Part shown: piece by piece, positions 1 to 7,208 of the stretch | How the letters are laid out: every line of letters starts with the position of its first letter | Position numbering within the stretch: the first letter of the stretch is position 1 | IMG/VR virus record: IMGVR_UViG_3300033977_000034 | Span: 1 to 50,849 of that record | Strand: one strand, 5' to 3' | Length of the DNA stretch: 50,849 bases | Source: a virus | The notes under the pieces: model-generated | The model's database searches: none | The model's input: only the letters and a program-made list of their open reading frames with translations | Told to the model about the DNA's origin: nothing | Program-made: the position numbers and the translations under genes

Positions 1-19
1 GGGCCTCTTCTCGCTCGCA

Positions 20-322
20 TCACATCACCATTACCTCATCCAGCAACGACTTCCATAACTGACGTTTACCGTTGCCAGAATGGAACCAGATGCGGAATTG
101 GGTATCGGTATTTCGTGTAAGCGCCTCTGCGGCCCAAAGCGCATCGTGGTAGGCGTCCAACCGGTCATAGAGCGGGACACCCTTAAAACGAATGACGGGA
201 GACCAAAGATAGTACCAAGGCTTGACAACCTTAAACCTGAAATTCGGGTGGACGTAGATGATATGTTCCCAAATCCCGTCCGGTTTCTTTGTCTCAACCT
301 CGAAGCATTCGTTGATGTTCAT
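20..322 (-). CDS. hypothetical phage protein, 100 aa
   Basis: I do not recognise a family. The ATG at 320-322 is chosen because GGAAG lies 5-6 bases before it, although the frame is open further upstream. The product is soluble, rich in Trp, Tyr and charged residues, with no membrane segment or obvious metal motif. It begins MNINECFEVETKKPDGIWEH and contains many aromatic residues, as in small phage accessory proteins. It is the last gene visible at the left edge of a minus-strand series that starts with the polymerase. Function unknown. Confidence 0.6.
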   Translation of the reverse strand: MNINECFEVETKKPDGIWEHIIYVHPNFRFKVVKPWYYLWSPVIRFKGVPLYDRLDAYHDALWAAEALTRNTDTQFRIWFHSGNGKRQLWKSLLDEVMVM

Positions 323-366
323 TGTTACTTCCGAATGGCATAAGGCCAGGAAAATCGTTTTGAATT

Positions 367-558
367 TTACCGATTGCACACCCACAAAACAAGCCTGACG
401 GGAAGCCCGAAAGCCAGGCAGGTGCCTATGGCTTTCCCGGCTTGAAGCAGAGCCTCTAGTATTGAGTCGAAGCCGAAAGGCCCCGGCCAAACAATCGACA
501 AAAGCACCGCTGTAAACAAACCGATAACAAACGTGTTAACCCACCACTGAAAACTCAT
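367..558 (-). CDS. small membrane protein, 63 aa
   Basis: Begins MSFQWWVNTFVIGLFTAVLL, so a hydrophobic segment covers roughly residues 5-25. A second, weaker hydrophobic stretch lies near residues 42-60 (GTCLAFGLPVRLVLWV). GAGGAATTT precedes the ATG, a good ribosome site. It follows the DNA polymerase gene by seven bases and is probably co-transcribed. Two weak membrane spans and small size could fit a holin or a membrane accessory protein, but no lysin gene is next to it, so no role is assigned. Confidence 0.55.
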   Translation of the reverse strand: MSFQWWVNTFVIGLFTAVLLSIVWPGPFGFDSILEALLQAGKAIGTCLAFGLPVRLVLWVCNR

Positions 559-565
559 AAATTCC

Positions 566-2929
566 TCACTTCATTTCTGGCGACTTGATTTTGATGACTT
601 GTTCCACTTCGTCACCCTTCTTGCTCGCCCAGTTCTTCGCACGTTGACACCATTCCATGCCAATGAGAGGCACCTTGGATCGGTAACTCTCAACTCCCTC
701 TCTCACAACCTCCGTTATTATATTCATTAACTCGTGTTTATGAACGCATAAAATTTCGTCGTGAACATTAGCCACCATGATTCTCAGTGCATAGATGCCT
801 GCCGGTTGCAAATCCCAAATTCGCCGCTGCACGTTTTTAGTAATCTGCGCGCCCGGCGATTGAATCTCATGGTTTGCCGCGGCCCGCATGTTTGCTGCCT
901 GCATCGCAAAGGCAGCCCCGTAAAGGGCGCTGGCTACTGCACCCGCTGCTGTCTGCACTCGATCGCGCCGCATTACTTTGACTTTCGCTTCCTGCCATTT
1001 CTTCGGAGGCTTGCGAGCTAGCTTGAATAGCTCCCGGCAAATGTTATTCTCAAGCGTGAAGTAGCGGCGGAACCCCAGGAAGGTTTCGATGTACTCGGCA
1101 GGCTCAGCCCACACGACCGCCGTACCGATGCCCCCAGGCTGTCTCATCGAGCAGAAGTTATTGAAAGTCTTTTCTCGGGCTTTCTTAATGCCGGGATACT
1201 TTCTACAGAAATTCTCCTCTGCTTGTTGGGCAACATCCGATGGAATGTTAAACTTGTGGACTAATGTATTCCAATCACCGCCATAAATCATGCCGAAGAC
1301 GCCTTGCTTACCTTTGCCATACATATCAAATTCTGTGTCGGCTGATTCAAGCACTTCTTGATAAGTTTTGCCCGGATACATCTCCATTCCGAAGAGCGCA
1401 TGTATCTTCTTGCCGCTGCAAAGTGCTGCTCTCAAATTAGGGTCGTTATACACTGCATCGGCCAGTGTCACCTCGAAGGAGGCGAAATCACCGAGGCTTA
1501 GTACATAACCATCACCCGCTAACGGGAACATCTTTCGCACTTCTTTAGTGTGCTTGATGCCTTGCGGATTGAGCCCATCGGCACCCGCCATGCGCGAAGA
1601 TAGTGTGCCGATAACCACAAATGAAGCGTGGAATTTCCCGGCACGCAATAGCTTGTTGTAAATCTCGACTTCCTTGGCGGCGATCTTCACATCTAGGACT
1701 TGTTCTGCCCGAAGGGCTGCCGGATGTTTGCCAGCTTTCAGGATACCACTGCCGCCACACCGTGAACAAGGGTTCTTGGTACAGCCACAGGGCTCATCAT
1801 CTAAGATCATCCACTCCCTGACGGCTTCCATGTTGGATTTCTTGGTTGATTCCTCCAAGATAAGGGCTTCTATCTCATCCATGGCAGCCGTTACGTAAGC
1901 CCGGACTTCTCCGGCTTTGTTGACGTTTACCGGCGAGGCAGCTACTATAGCTTGCGCCTTTGCACGCAACGTCGTCATGCCGGGTATGTCGATTTTGAAG
2001 CCACGCCAACGGACGACTGCCACCATGCACGCCAGGATTGAATCATCATCCCCAGGCTCAGGATTACCAAAGTGATGGTCAAGAGCGCGCGTATAAACGA
2101 TGTCATCATTGGCGTACTCGCGGGCGTCGGCTCTGGTTGCCCAATGCTCGATATGCTCGGCAATTATGGCAGGCCAGGCTTTGCCAATTAGTTTTTCACC
2201 GTCTCTTACTTCCCAATTCTTCTCGGGCGTCGATACAGCAAGCGCTGTCGGAGCAAAGCCATACTCATACGGGCGGCTCGCGGGTTCCACGTTTTTGTAG
2301 TGAAACTTCGGCTTGTAGCCAAGGGCGTGTTCGGCCAGGAACTTTAAGCCGCCGGCCGGATTGAACCGCAATACGACATCTTTGAAATCAGGATCAATCT
2401 CATCCCAGCGATCCTTGCGGTCGAAGACTTGCCATTTTGGCGCTCCTGGGTCTGCTGATTTGGCAAAATAGATATTATCTAACTGAACACGCTGCTCTAA
2501 TTCTTTGGCGAGAGCATAGGCGAGCGCTGTTGGTACACGCTTGATACGAATATCTTCGCGAGCCATGAGGGATTGATACGGCCCCTTGCGGCTGTGCAGC
2601 ATCAGGTCTAGGGCTGACACGGGCTTGACGCATGGACCTTCTTGCCCCCGTGGCTCAAGCATCGCGATCTCATTGATGTGCTCAGCGGGAATCCAGTCGG
2701 GATTACACAGCCGGAAGATTGTATAAATCTTAACCAGATGAAACCAGTCGAAACTCAGGTTAAAGCCGACAATGGTATTCTTACAGATTAGCTCGATAAG
2801 TGCAAGCGTCTCGTGAATCGGTCGCCGCCAGATTTCATGCAGTTGAATCGGGCCGTCATCGAAGGCATATTGCAGCAACACCGCCATGCCATGCAACCCA
2901 CACGTCTCTGAGTCAATATAGACTTTCAT
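566..2929 (-). CDS. family A DNA polymerase with 3'-5' exonuclease domain
   Basis: Replicative DNA polymerase of the Pol I family, 787 aa. The N-terminal proofreading domain shows Exo I (D6, E8 in DSETCG), an Exo II-like Asp near D61 and Exo III (YANDD near 272-276). The polymerase domain shows motif A (D481 in GDFASFE), motif B (K541, followed by FGMIYGG) and motif C (HDE at 723-725). No 5'-3' exonuclease domain is present, as in many phage polymerases. Residues 381-391 contain CGC..., then CSRC, a possible zinc knuckle inserted between exonuclease and palm. The start ATG overlaps the stop of the upstream small gene (ATGA), suggesting translational coupling. Together with the primase-helicase and Snf2 helicase it should form the replisome. 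Confidence 0.95.
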   Translation of the reverse strand: MKVYIDSETCGLHGMAVLLQYAFDDGPIQLHEIWRRPIHETLALIELICKNTIVGFNLSFDWFHLVKIYTIFRLCNPDWIPAEHINEIAMLEPRGQEGPCVKPVSALDLMLHSRKGPYQSLMAREDIRIKRVPTALAYALAKELEQRVQLDNIYFAKSADPGAPKWQVFDRKDRWDEIDPDFKDVVLRFNPAGGLKFLAEHALGYKPKFHYKNVEPASRPYEYGFAPTALAVSTPEKNWEVRDGEKLIGKAWPAIIAEHIEHWATRADAREYANDDIVYTRALDHHFGNPEPGDDDSILACMVAVVRWRGFKIDIPGMTTLRAKAQAIVAASPVNVNKAGEVRAYVTAAMDEIEALILEESTKKSNMEAVREWMILDDEPCGCTKNPCSRCGGSGILKAGKHPAALRAEQVLDVKIAAKEVEIYNKLLRAGKFHASFVVIGTLSSRMAGADGLNPQGIKHTKEVRKMFPLAGDGYVLSLGDFASFEVTLADAVYNDPNLRAALCSGKKIHALFGMEMYPGKTYQEVLESADTEFDMYGKGKQGVFGMIYGGDWNTLVHKFNIPSDVAQQAEENFCRKYPGIKKAREKTFNNFCSMRQPGGIGTAVVWAEPAEYIETFLGFRRYFTLENNICRELFKLARKPPKKWQEAKVKVMRRDRVQTAAGAVASALYGAAFAMQAANMRAAANHEIQSPGAQITKNVQRRIWDLQPAGIYALRIMVANVHDEILCVHKHELMNIITEVVREGVESYRSKVPLIGMEWCQRAKNWASKKGDEVEQVIKIKSPEMK

Positions 2930-3090
2930 TCTTTAATCAATCCTGCTCTGACCATCGCGGCTCTTGTCGTGTTGATCTTCTCCAGAGCGGCCTTCATTCC
3001 TTGGGCGTCTTGTTCGGCGGCACACTCGATATAAACCTCATACGCGAGTGCGAGGGTTTTCCAGGCTTCAAGTTGTTGGAAGATAGACAT
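2926..3090 (-). CDS. small hypothetical protein, 54 aa, coupled to polymerase
   Basis: Begins MSIFQQLEAWKTLALAYEVY and looks fully alpha-helical. Its TGA overlaps the polymerase ATG. The frame is open upstream to 3177, but ATG 3088-3090 is preferred because the upstream residues are low-complexity and Arg-rich. A strong ribosome site is not visible; a six-base-pair hairpin (3101-3119) lies just before the start. No family recognised. Confidence 0.5.
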   Translation of the reverse strand: MSIFQQLEAWKTLALAYEVYIECAAEQDAQGMKAALEKINTTRAAMVRAGLIKE

Positions 3091-3411
3091 AAATGGGTTG
3101 GGCGGGAATTCCACCCGCCGACTACGGTAACCCGCCTCCCTTGTACCCGTCGTCTTGCACTGGACCGGCCTTCGCAAGGGCTAGGGGTAGTCGTACTGGA
3201 CCTTAGCGGCAGGGTAGTTATTAGCACGCTGCCTCTCGCGCTCTTCTGCGCCTCCAACCCGAATAAGCAAGGGCTCCCGGAACAATACGTCACTATGCCC
3301 TTTGCCGGAGGGCAGTTACCGTTATACCTGGCAAGGAATCCTAGTCACCAGCGACGTAGTTATATAGGTTCAGCGTCACGCCATACGCATACCGGGAGAC
3401 CCTGCACGGGC
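3091..3411. other. 321-base gap without a convincing gene; possible structured RNA
   Basis: No ORF here has a ribosome site or protein-like composition. On either strand several short hairpins can be drawn: GGCGGG 3101-3106 with CCCGCC 3114-3119, and GCCCT 3297-3301 with AGGGC 3309-3313. The octamer GGTCCAGT (minus strand) occurs twice about 30 bases apart. The stretch is more G+C-rich than its neighbours. It lies just upstream of the polymerase operon, so a leader or a noncoding RNA is possible. No known RNA class was recognised. Confidence 0.35.
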
Positions 3412-3777
3412 TCAAAATATCTCGTATTTCCACCCCTCACCTGAAATCGTTGCGGAGACCACGGGACCGCTGAGAAAGAAGCCGTTACGGAACCGAAGGT
3501 ACATTTGCATCGTTCGACCAATCCATCTGTCAATGGTGACTGCTGAATCCAGAACGTAGACCCCGCGCATATACTGGCCGATTGTCGGCCGCTTTAGTTC
3601 CGGTGAAGTGCTACTAACCTCAATCAACCCTTCTTTTGGGGAGAGCACTTTTATCTCGAAAAGATGATTATTGGTCTCAACAATGATCTTTGTGCCCTCC
3701 TTCTGTTTCGTTATATCAATTCCAGGCTGGACTTTCAATGCCGCCAGGGCTTCTTCTCGCGTCGGTAGAGTTGGCAT
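3412..3777 (-). CDS. hypothetical phage protein, 121 aa
   Basis: Starts MPTLPTREEALAALKVQPG. ATG 3775-3777 is chosen over the ATG nine bases upstream because TAGGAG sits 9 bases before it but directly abuts the earlier one. The predicted fold is mostly beta, with alternating hydrophobic strands and no membrane segment. A 14-base motif shared with the helicase gene leader lies just upstream (3794-3807). Function unknown. Confidence 0.6.
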   Translation of the reverse strand: MPTLPTREEALAALKVQPGIDITKQKEGTKIIVETNNHLFEIKVLSPKEGLIEVSSTSPELKRPTIGQYMRGVYVLDSAVTIDRWIGRTMQMYLRFRNGFFLSGPVVSATISGEGWKYEIF

Positions 3778-3793
3778 GTCCGTCATCTCCTAG

Positions 3794-3807
3794 ATAGTCG
3801 TAAAAAT
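3794..3807 (-). promoter_or_regulatory. candidate phage promoter or operator, copy 1
   Basis: On the minus strand this reads ATTTTTACGACTAT, identical to 15732-15745. Both copies lie directly ahead of a gene start (3777 and 15716), within 30 bases of the ATG. Exact 14-base identity at two equivalent positions suggests a shared regulatory site; type unknown. Confidence 0.35.
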
Positions 3808-3818
3808 TGAAGGCTGGC

Positions 3819-4619
3819 CTAGAAATCAAGACCGAATTCCTCCATGAAATCCTTATCCTTAACCTCTCCACACGCCCACGCAAGAGTACGAGGCCCTTCC
3901 GTCAGACCGATGTGCAACATATTCATGCTCATTTTTTGCATTGCGGCTTTGCTTTTACGTCGTTTGAAACTGCGCCTGCAATCATCACTATACCGAAGTT
4001 GCCTATGGTCTCTTTTTGCCGCGGCCACTTCTGTAACGATTTTCTTGGCAGTATATTCCATCTCCTCTGGCGTCTTTTTTTGAGCTATGGCTTCAATATT
4101 CACAGCCGAAAGCAAACCGGCCGCTGCCTGTTTCTGGACGCTTTCAGGCATCTTCAAAAGCCGTAATCGAATATGAATCCAACGAGATGGGCGCTTTAAC
4201 TCCTTTTGGGCTATGTGCAAGGTTACTCCATTAGGATATAAGTTTTGTATGCCTTGCGCCTCTTGAAAGATGTTTAAATCCTTTCGTTCCAAATTCTCAA
4301 TATAGTTCAGCAGATGGGCTTGGTGTTCAGTGAGACCTTTATGAATTCGAGCAGGAATTGTTTTCCACTTGAGAATGACATCAACCGCTCGAAAGCGGCG
4401 GTATCCAGTAAGCAGACGGTACTTGAAGGGAGGCGGCAAACCACCGGTGTCAGTGACGGGTTGGACATCGACAGGGTAGAGAAGGCCGTTGAGTTTAATG
4501 TTGGCAGCCAAATCACTCAGCGACTCGACGGTAAATTGCCCACGGCAATTAAACTCGTAATCAAAGTAAATATCACCTACTTGAATATCGTAGGTATCAT
4601 ACTGACGGAGACGTTCCAC
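3819..4619 (-). CDS. ParB/Spo0J-like nuclease-fold protein (copy 1)
   Basis: 266 aa. The N-terminal ParB domain shows NGLLYPVDV, then the nucleotide-binding segment YRLLTGYRRFRAV (residues about 68-80, the GERR box as GYRR) and HLLNYIENLERKDLN typical of the ParB central part. A helix-turn-helix-like region follows. GTG 4617-4619 is taken as start, with GGGAG 8 bases before it; the phosphoesterase stop is three bases upstream. The C-terminus is Lys/Arg-rich (RRSFKRRKSK). No ParA is nearby, so a plasmid-type partition role is unlikely. ParB-like phage proteins can be DNA-binding regulators or CTPases. A second, divergent copy lies at 17121-18005. Confidence 0.85.
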   Translation of the reverse strand: MERLRQYDTYDIQVGDIYFDYEFNCRGQFTVESLSDLAANIKLNGLLYPVDVQPVTDTGGLPPPFKYRLLTGYRRFRAVDVILKWKTIPARIHKGLTEHQAHLLNYIENLERKDLNIFQEAQGIQNLYPNGVTLHIAQKELKRPSRWIHIRLRLLKMPESVQKQAAAGLLSAVNIEAIAQKKTPEEMEYTAKKIVTEVAAAKRDHRQLRYSDDCRRSFKRRKSKAAMQKMSMNMLHIGLTEGPRTLAWACGEVKDKDFMEEFGLDF

Positions 4620-4622
4620 TGG

Positions 4623-5408
4623 TCATTCTCCCAAGACAACAGTGTTCGCGATTGGATAATCGAGCCAATCGAAGATTCGTACCTCGCCGCCAGTAATCCA
4701 GATGAAACTGTTAGGTTTCACAGTACACCAAGACCCGGAGTTGTAATACCAGTTGCCGATCTGACCCGGCGTGTGCGTATGTCCGGCGACCACCATATCG
4801 CATTCGTCATTGTCAACAGCCACCTTGAGGCCCTGCATCAATTCCAGGTCACGGGGCTTCTTGCCCCAGAATCTCTCGTGGAATGTGACCATCTTTTCGA
4901 GGCCGCCGACAAATAGCTCTTCGATGCCCTTGCCGTGCCACACAGGGCCGCCATTCTTCTCTTCCATCTGAGCAGTAATGATTGCTAGGATATGACCCAT
5001 GCCGGGCATATCATTGGCACAGTAGGCATCAGCTTCGTGGCCGTGCATGATCTTGATTCGCTTGCCACAATCATTAAGAATGAAGGGCAGCGACATTTTT
5101 TTGAAGATTGGATGTGTCAGATGATCGGTGCCGATGAAATACCGCAGATCACAGTCGTGGTTGCCGAGCACATAGACGGCACCCATAGCAGCAAGGCGAT
5201 CCAGCAGCTTTGCATAGTGCATCATCGCCTTGCTAAAGTTGCCCCGCCATAGATCAAGCAAATCACCGGCAATAATTAAATGGCCGGAATGCTCCTCGAC
5301 AAAATCAAGAAAGGAATTGAAGTGTGGCAGGCGGTCACCCCAGGCGAATGGGTCGCGAGGGCCGCCGTCTACCAAGTGTAAATCTGAGATTACGTATGTA
5401 TTGATCAT
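4623..5408 (-). CDS. calcineurin-like metallophosphoesterase, LpxH-like
   Basis: 261 aa. All five metal-binding blocks are present in order: SDLHL near residue 8, GDLLDLW near 49, GNHDCD near 92, MHGHEAD near 121 and GHTHTPG near 195. The GNHD(C/x)D and GHTHxPG forms are typical of the UDP-2,3-diacylglucosamine hydrolase (LpxH) branch, but phage members often act on nucleotides or nucleic acids. The ATG has GGAGG 5 bases upstream. It is upstream of the ParB-like gene in the same operon and directly downstream of tRNA-Thr. Substrate not deducible. Confidence 0.85.
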   Translation of the reverse strand: MINTYVISDLHLVDGGPRDPFAWGDRLPHFNSFLDFVEEHSGHLIIAGDLLDLWRGNFSKAMMHYAKLLDRLAAMGAVYVLGNHDCDLRYFIGTDHLTHPIFKKMSLPFILNDCGKRIKIMHGHEADAYCANDMPGMGHILAIITAQMEEKNGGPVWHGKGIEELFVGGLEKMVTFHERFWGKKPRDLELMQGLKVAVDNDECDMVVAGHTHTPGQIGNWYYNSGSWCTVKPNSFIWITGGEVRIFDWLDYPIANTVVLGE

Positions 5409-5420
5409 AAAACCTCCAAG

Positions 5421-5493
5421 AGCCGGAGGAGGGATTTGAACCCCCGCACATCGGTTTACAAAACCGTTGATCTACCAACTGAACTACTCCGGC
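5421..5493 (-). tRNA. tRNA-Thr (UGU)
   Basis: Acceptor GCCGGAG pairs with CTCCGGC, T arm GGGGG-TTCAAAT-CCCTC, anticodon loop TTTGTAA giving anticodon UGU (reads ACA). Discriminator is U and CCA is not encoded. The D stem (one U-U) and anticodon stem (one A-A) each carry a mismatch, which is common in phage tRNAs. Confidence 0.9.
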
Positions 5494-5497
5494 AAGT

Positions 5498-5519
5498 GCC
5501 GATGCACTAGAGCATCGGC
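5498..5519 (-). terminator. hairpin between tRNA-Thr and upstream small gene
   Basis: Perfect 8-bp stem GCCGATGC / GCATCGGC with a 6-base loop. No clear U-run follows, so it may be a processing or stabilising hairpin for the tRNA transcript, not a terminator. Confidence 0.4.
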
Positions 5520-5526
5520 TAAATAA

Positions 5527-5646
5527 CTAGGTAAGGTATGCTCCATTAGTACCAACATAAGCTGGTGGTGAATAAGTTGGCGCTCCTGTCGAGACAACCG
5601 CAGAGCAAACATCAATCCAAATTAGGCTGACCTGAAGACTACACAT
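5527..5646 (-). CDS. candidate small protein, 39 aa
   Basis: The minus-strand ATG at 5644-5646 follows a strong ribosome site (GGGAGG, 5 bases before). The product starts MCSLQVSLIWIDVCSAVVS and ends PPAYVGTNGAYLT. The first half is hydrophobic, the second Pro/Tyr/Gly-rich. It fills most of the gap between the 57-aa gene and tRNA-Thr. No family recognised; the case rests on the ribosome site and position. Confidence 0.45.
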   Translation of the reverse strand: MCSLQVSLIWIDVCSAVVSTGAPTYSPPAYVGTNGAYLT

Positions 5647-5664
5647 GCAGTCCTCCCTTTCTAG

Positions 5665-5838
5665 CTAATTGATTCTCCCCGCCTGACTGCCGCGATTACG
5701 ATTCAGCGGCACTTGCTGCCGTTGTGCTTTGAATTCCACGTTCGTCTCGCGCTGAGCGCGTTTGAAAGCATTACGCCCGAACCGCTTCCGCAGATTCTCA
5801 AGCGTCTTTGATAGTTGGTTTGTTGTTTTTTTTGCCAT
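5665..5838 (-). CDS. small basic protein, 57 aa
   Basis: Starts MAKKTTNQLSKTLENLRKRF and is strongly basic (about 14 Lys/Arg). The ribosome site is nearly ideal: GGAGGTGACAC before ATG. It lies between tRNA-Asn and the 39-aa gene. A basic, likely helical and possibly disordered protein; a nucleic-acid-binding role is plausible but not shown. Confidence 0.75.
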   Translation of the reverse strand: MAKKTTNQLSKTLENLRKRFGRNAFKRAQRETNVEFKAQRQQVPLNRNRGSQAGRIN

Positions 5839-5852
5839 GTGTCACCTCCAGA

Positions 5853-5925
5853 CTCCGGGGGCAGGACTCGAACCTGCGACCCAGTGATTAACAGTCACTT
5901 GCGCTACCGACTACGCCACCCCGGA
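5853..5925 (-). tRNA. tRNA-Asn (GUU)
   Basis: Acceptor TCCGGGG pairs with CCCCGGA, anticodon stem AGTGA/TCACT with loop CTGTTAA (anticodon GUU), T arm GCAGG-TTCGAGT-CCTGC, discriminator G as expected for Asn. CCA is not encoded. All stems are well paired. Confidence 0.95.
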
Positions 5926-5931
5926 TCAATA

Positions 5932-6201
5932 CTACTCGGGCTGACCGCCTTCGGTCTCCCAAGTGTCAGTGTCGTCTTCCTCATCTTCCTCGTCATCCAA
6001 GTCGTCGTCCCACTCATCGTCATCATCGTCATCCCAGCTATGGTTCCAACCTTCGTCGTCACCCCAGTCTTCTTTGGTGTCCCAGTCGTCGTCATCCCAG
6101 TCATCATCCCAATCTTCGTCCCAGTTTTCATCGTCGTCGCGATCCTCGTCATCGGCGACTGCGGTGCCAGCATAAATCAATTCGTCAAATTCAGTAAACA
6201 T
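5932..6201 (-). CDS. extremely acidic Asp/Glu/Trp-rich protein, 89 aa
   Basis: Starts MFTEFDELIYAGTAVADDED. By my count 35 Asp, 15 Glu and 9 Trp in 89 residues, with only three Lys/Arg/His. The acidic part is built of loose W-D3-4 repeats, encoded by an imprecise Asp-codon (GAY) repeat at about 5965-6150. GGAG is placed 8 bases before the ATG. Other frames through the repeat are shadows. Such acidic proteins can mimic DNA or bind basic proteins; here this is inference only. It sits between tRNA-Asn and the tmRNA. Confidence 0.75.
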   Translation of the reverse strand: MFTEFDELIYAGTAVADDEDRDDDENWDEDWDDDWDDDDWDTKEDWGDDEGWNHSWDDDDDDEWDDDLDDEEDEEDDTDTWETEGGQPE

Positions 6202-6225
6202 GATAAGGCTCCAGGGTTAAAGGAA

Positions 6226-6568
6226 TGGAGGCGGCGGGAATCGAACCCGCGTCCCACGACATTTCCGTATGGATTTACTACGTTCATTTGCCGGTTGTTG
6301 ATCTCATCACAATGAACCGAACCGACCTGAATCTATTGTGACCAGTCGATGTGATTTAATCCAGGCTACTCGACGCTTACCCGGACTATTCGGATTTACA
6401 GCCGGTAGTCGAGTCTCTCCGACTAAGACTCTCAACCGGTGGCGGTACTAGGCCGCCATGGCCATTGGAGTGGCACTTAGGTTTTGGTCGGCTTTTTACG
6501 CGGCCCGCTGACCAACCGCGAAACGCAATCCATACTTCAACCTGTCGGGTCGAATCCAATTCACCCCC
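6226..6568 (-). ncRNA. ssrA: transfer-messenger RNA (tmRNA), one-piece
   Basis: The 5' end GGGGGTGAATTGGATTCGAC and 3' end with T arm GCGGG-TTCGATT-CCCGC are the classic tmRNA ends. The 7-bp acceptor GGGGGUG / CGCCUCC pairs fully (two G-U pairs), with discriminator A. CCA is not encoded. A tag reading frame lies at 6448-6492. Downstream, several pairable segments (for example GACTACCGGC near 6400) fit pseudoknots. Length 343 nt is normal for tmRNA. tmRNA with SmpB rescues stalled ribosomes; no smpB is visible here, so host SmpB would be needed. The 5' eight bases overlap the thyX 3' end. Confidence 0.93.
6448..6492 (-). other. tmRNA proteolysis tag ADQNLSATPMAMAA
   Basis: Resume codon GCC at 6490-6492, stop TAG at 6448-6450. 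It is preceded by the A-rich resume determinant GTAAAAA. The tag encodes ADQNLSATPMAMAA. The C-terminal small/hydrophobic AMAA matches the usual ALAA-type end read by ClpXP-like proteases. The frame is chosen by that ending and by the upstream motif. Confidence 0.85.
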
Positions 6569-7208
6569 GCAAATCGTCAAAACACCACGGTAGCTTCTCA
6601 ATGAAGCGGTCTAACACTTGTTGAGTCAAACTCCGAATCTGTTGTTGTGCTCGCGGATTTAATGCCCGTTCGTGAAACACGTTCCGCCAGCTTCGGAGAT
6701 TCATAGTAGTCACAATCTCCGTCTTAGTCGCACCAGGCAGCACGCTTGCAGCCTCCTCTGCTGGTATGCCTTCTTTTCGTTCAGCTATATATTCCGCGTA
6801 GCTCTGTCCGATAACATAGAGCCAACATCGTTGTCGCAATGATAATCCAAATGGGAGATGGTTTATATCATAATCGCCAACTTGAATCGCAATACATGGT
6901 GGTGCTATTACTTGTAAGCCGAGTCTTGCATAGTCACAGAATCGCTGGCTTTCCTGTAGGTAACTGGCAATTCGGTGTCGAACAAGCTGATGGGAACATC
7001 GCCGGTCGCAAATAAATCGCACGGTAACGTAGGCATGTTCAAAGATACCTTGATGATTGCGGTGCCGTCGAAGGAAAGGATCAGCCGTTCCAGGTTCAAT
7101 TTTTCCTTCAGACTTATAGCAAGTTCGCGCCAGCCTTTCCAAAAGCTCCGGGAAGCCGTCAAGCGGAGTTTCAAACACGACGCTAGGTTCTATAACTTCA
7201 ATTATCAT
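6561..7208 (-). CDS. thyX: flavin-dependent thymidylate synthase
   Basis: 215 aa. Converts dUMP to dTMP using FAD, NADPH and methylene-tetrahydrofolate. The ThyX signature RHRxxSxxxxSxR is present as RHRIASYLQESQRF near residue 80, and HQLVRHR precedes it. The C-terminal part TMNLRSWRNVFHERA matches the family's substrate-binding region. ATG 7206-7208 overlaps the nrdJ stop (ATGA), so translation is coupled; an in-frame TTG lies nine bases upstream. The TGA stop falls inside the tmRNA acceptor stem. It acts with nrdJ and dcd in dNTP supply. Confidence 0.95.
   Translation of the reverse strand: MIIEVIEPSVVFETPLDGFPELLERLARTCYKSEGKIEPGTADPFLRRHRNHQGIFEHAYVTVRFICDRRCSHQLVRHRIASYLQESQRFCDYARLGLQVIAPPCIAIQVGDYDINHLPFGLSLRQRCWLYVIGQSYAEYIAERKEGIPAEEAASVLPGATKTEIVTTMNLRSWRNVFHERALNPRAQQQIRSLTQQVLDRFIEKLPWCFDDLRG

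Noticed and set aside
2800-3444. 214-codon plus-strand ORF across the 3091-3411 gap
   Set aside because: Arg/Ser/His-rich with no ribosome site; overlaps the polymerase start antisense and does not resemble a protein.
5940-6150. Short direct repeats resembling a CRISPR or minisatellite
   Set aside because: The repeats are Asp codons (GAY) inside a real acidic gene; no spacers of even length.
6226-6260. Separate tRNA with TTCGATT arm
   Set aside because: It is the 3' half of the tmRNA; no anticodon arm is present.
5815-6315. 166-codon plus-strand ORF with Val/Ile repeats
   Set aside because: It is antisense to two RNA genes and the acidic gene; its hydrophobic repeats come from the Asp-codon repeat.
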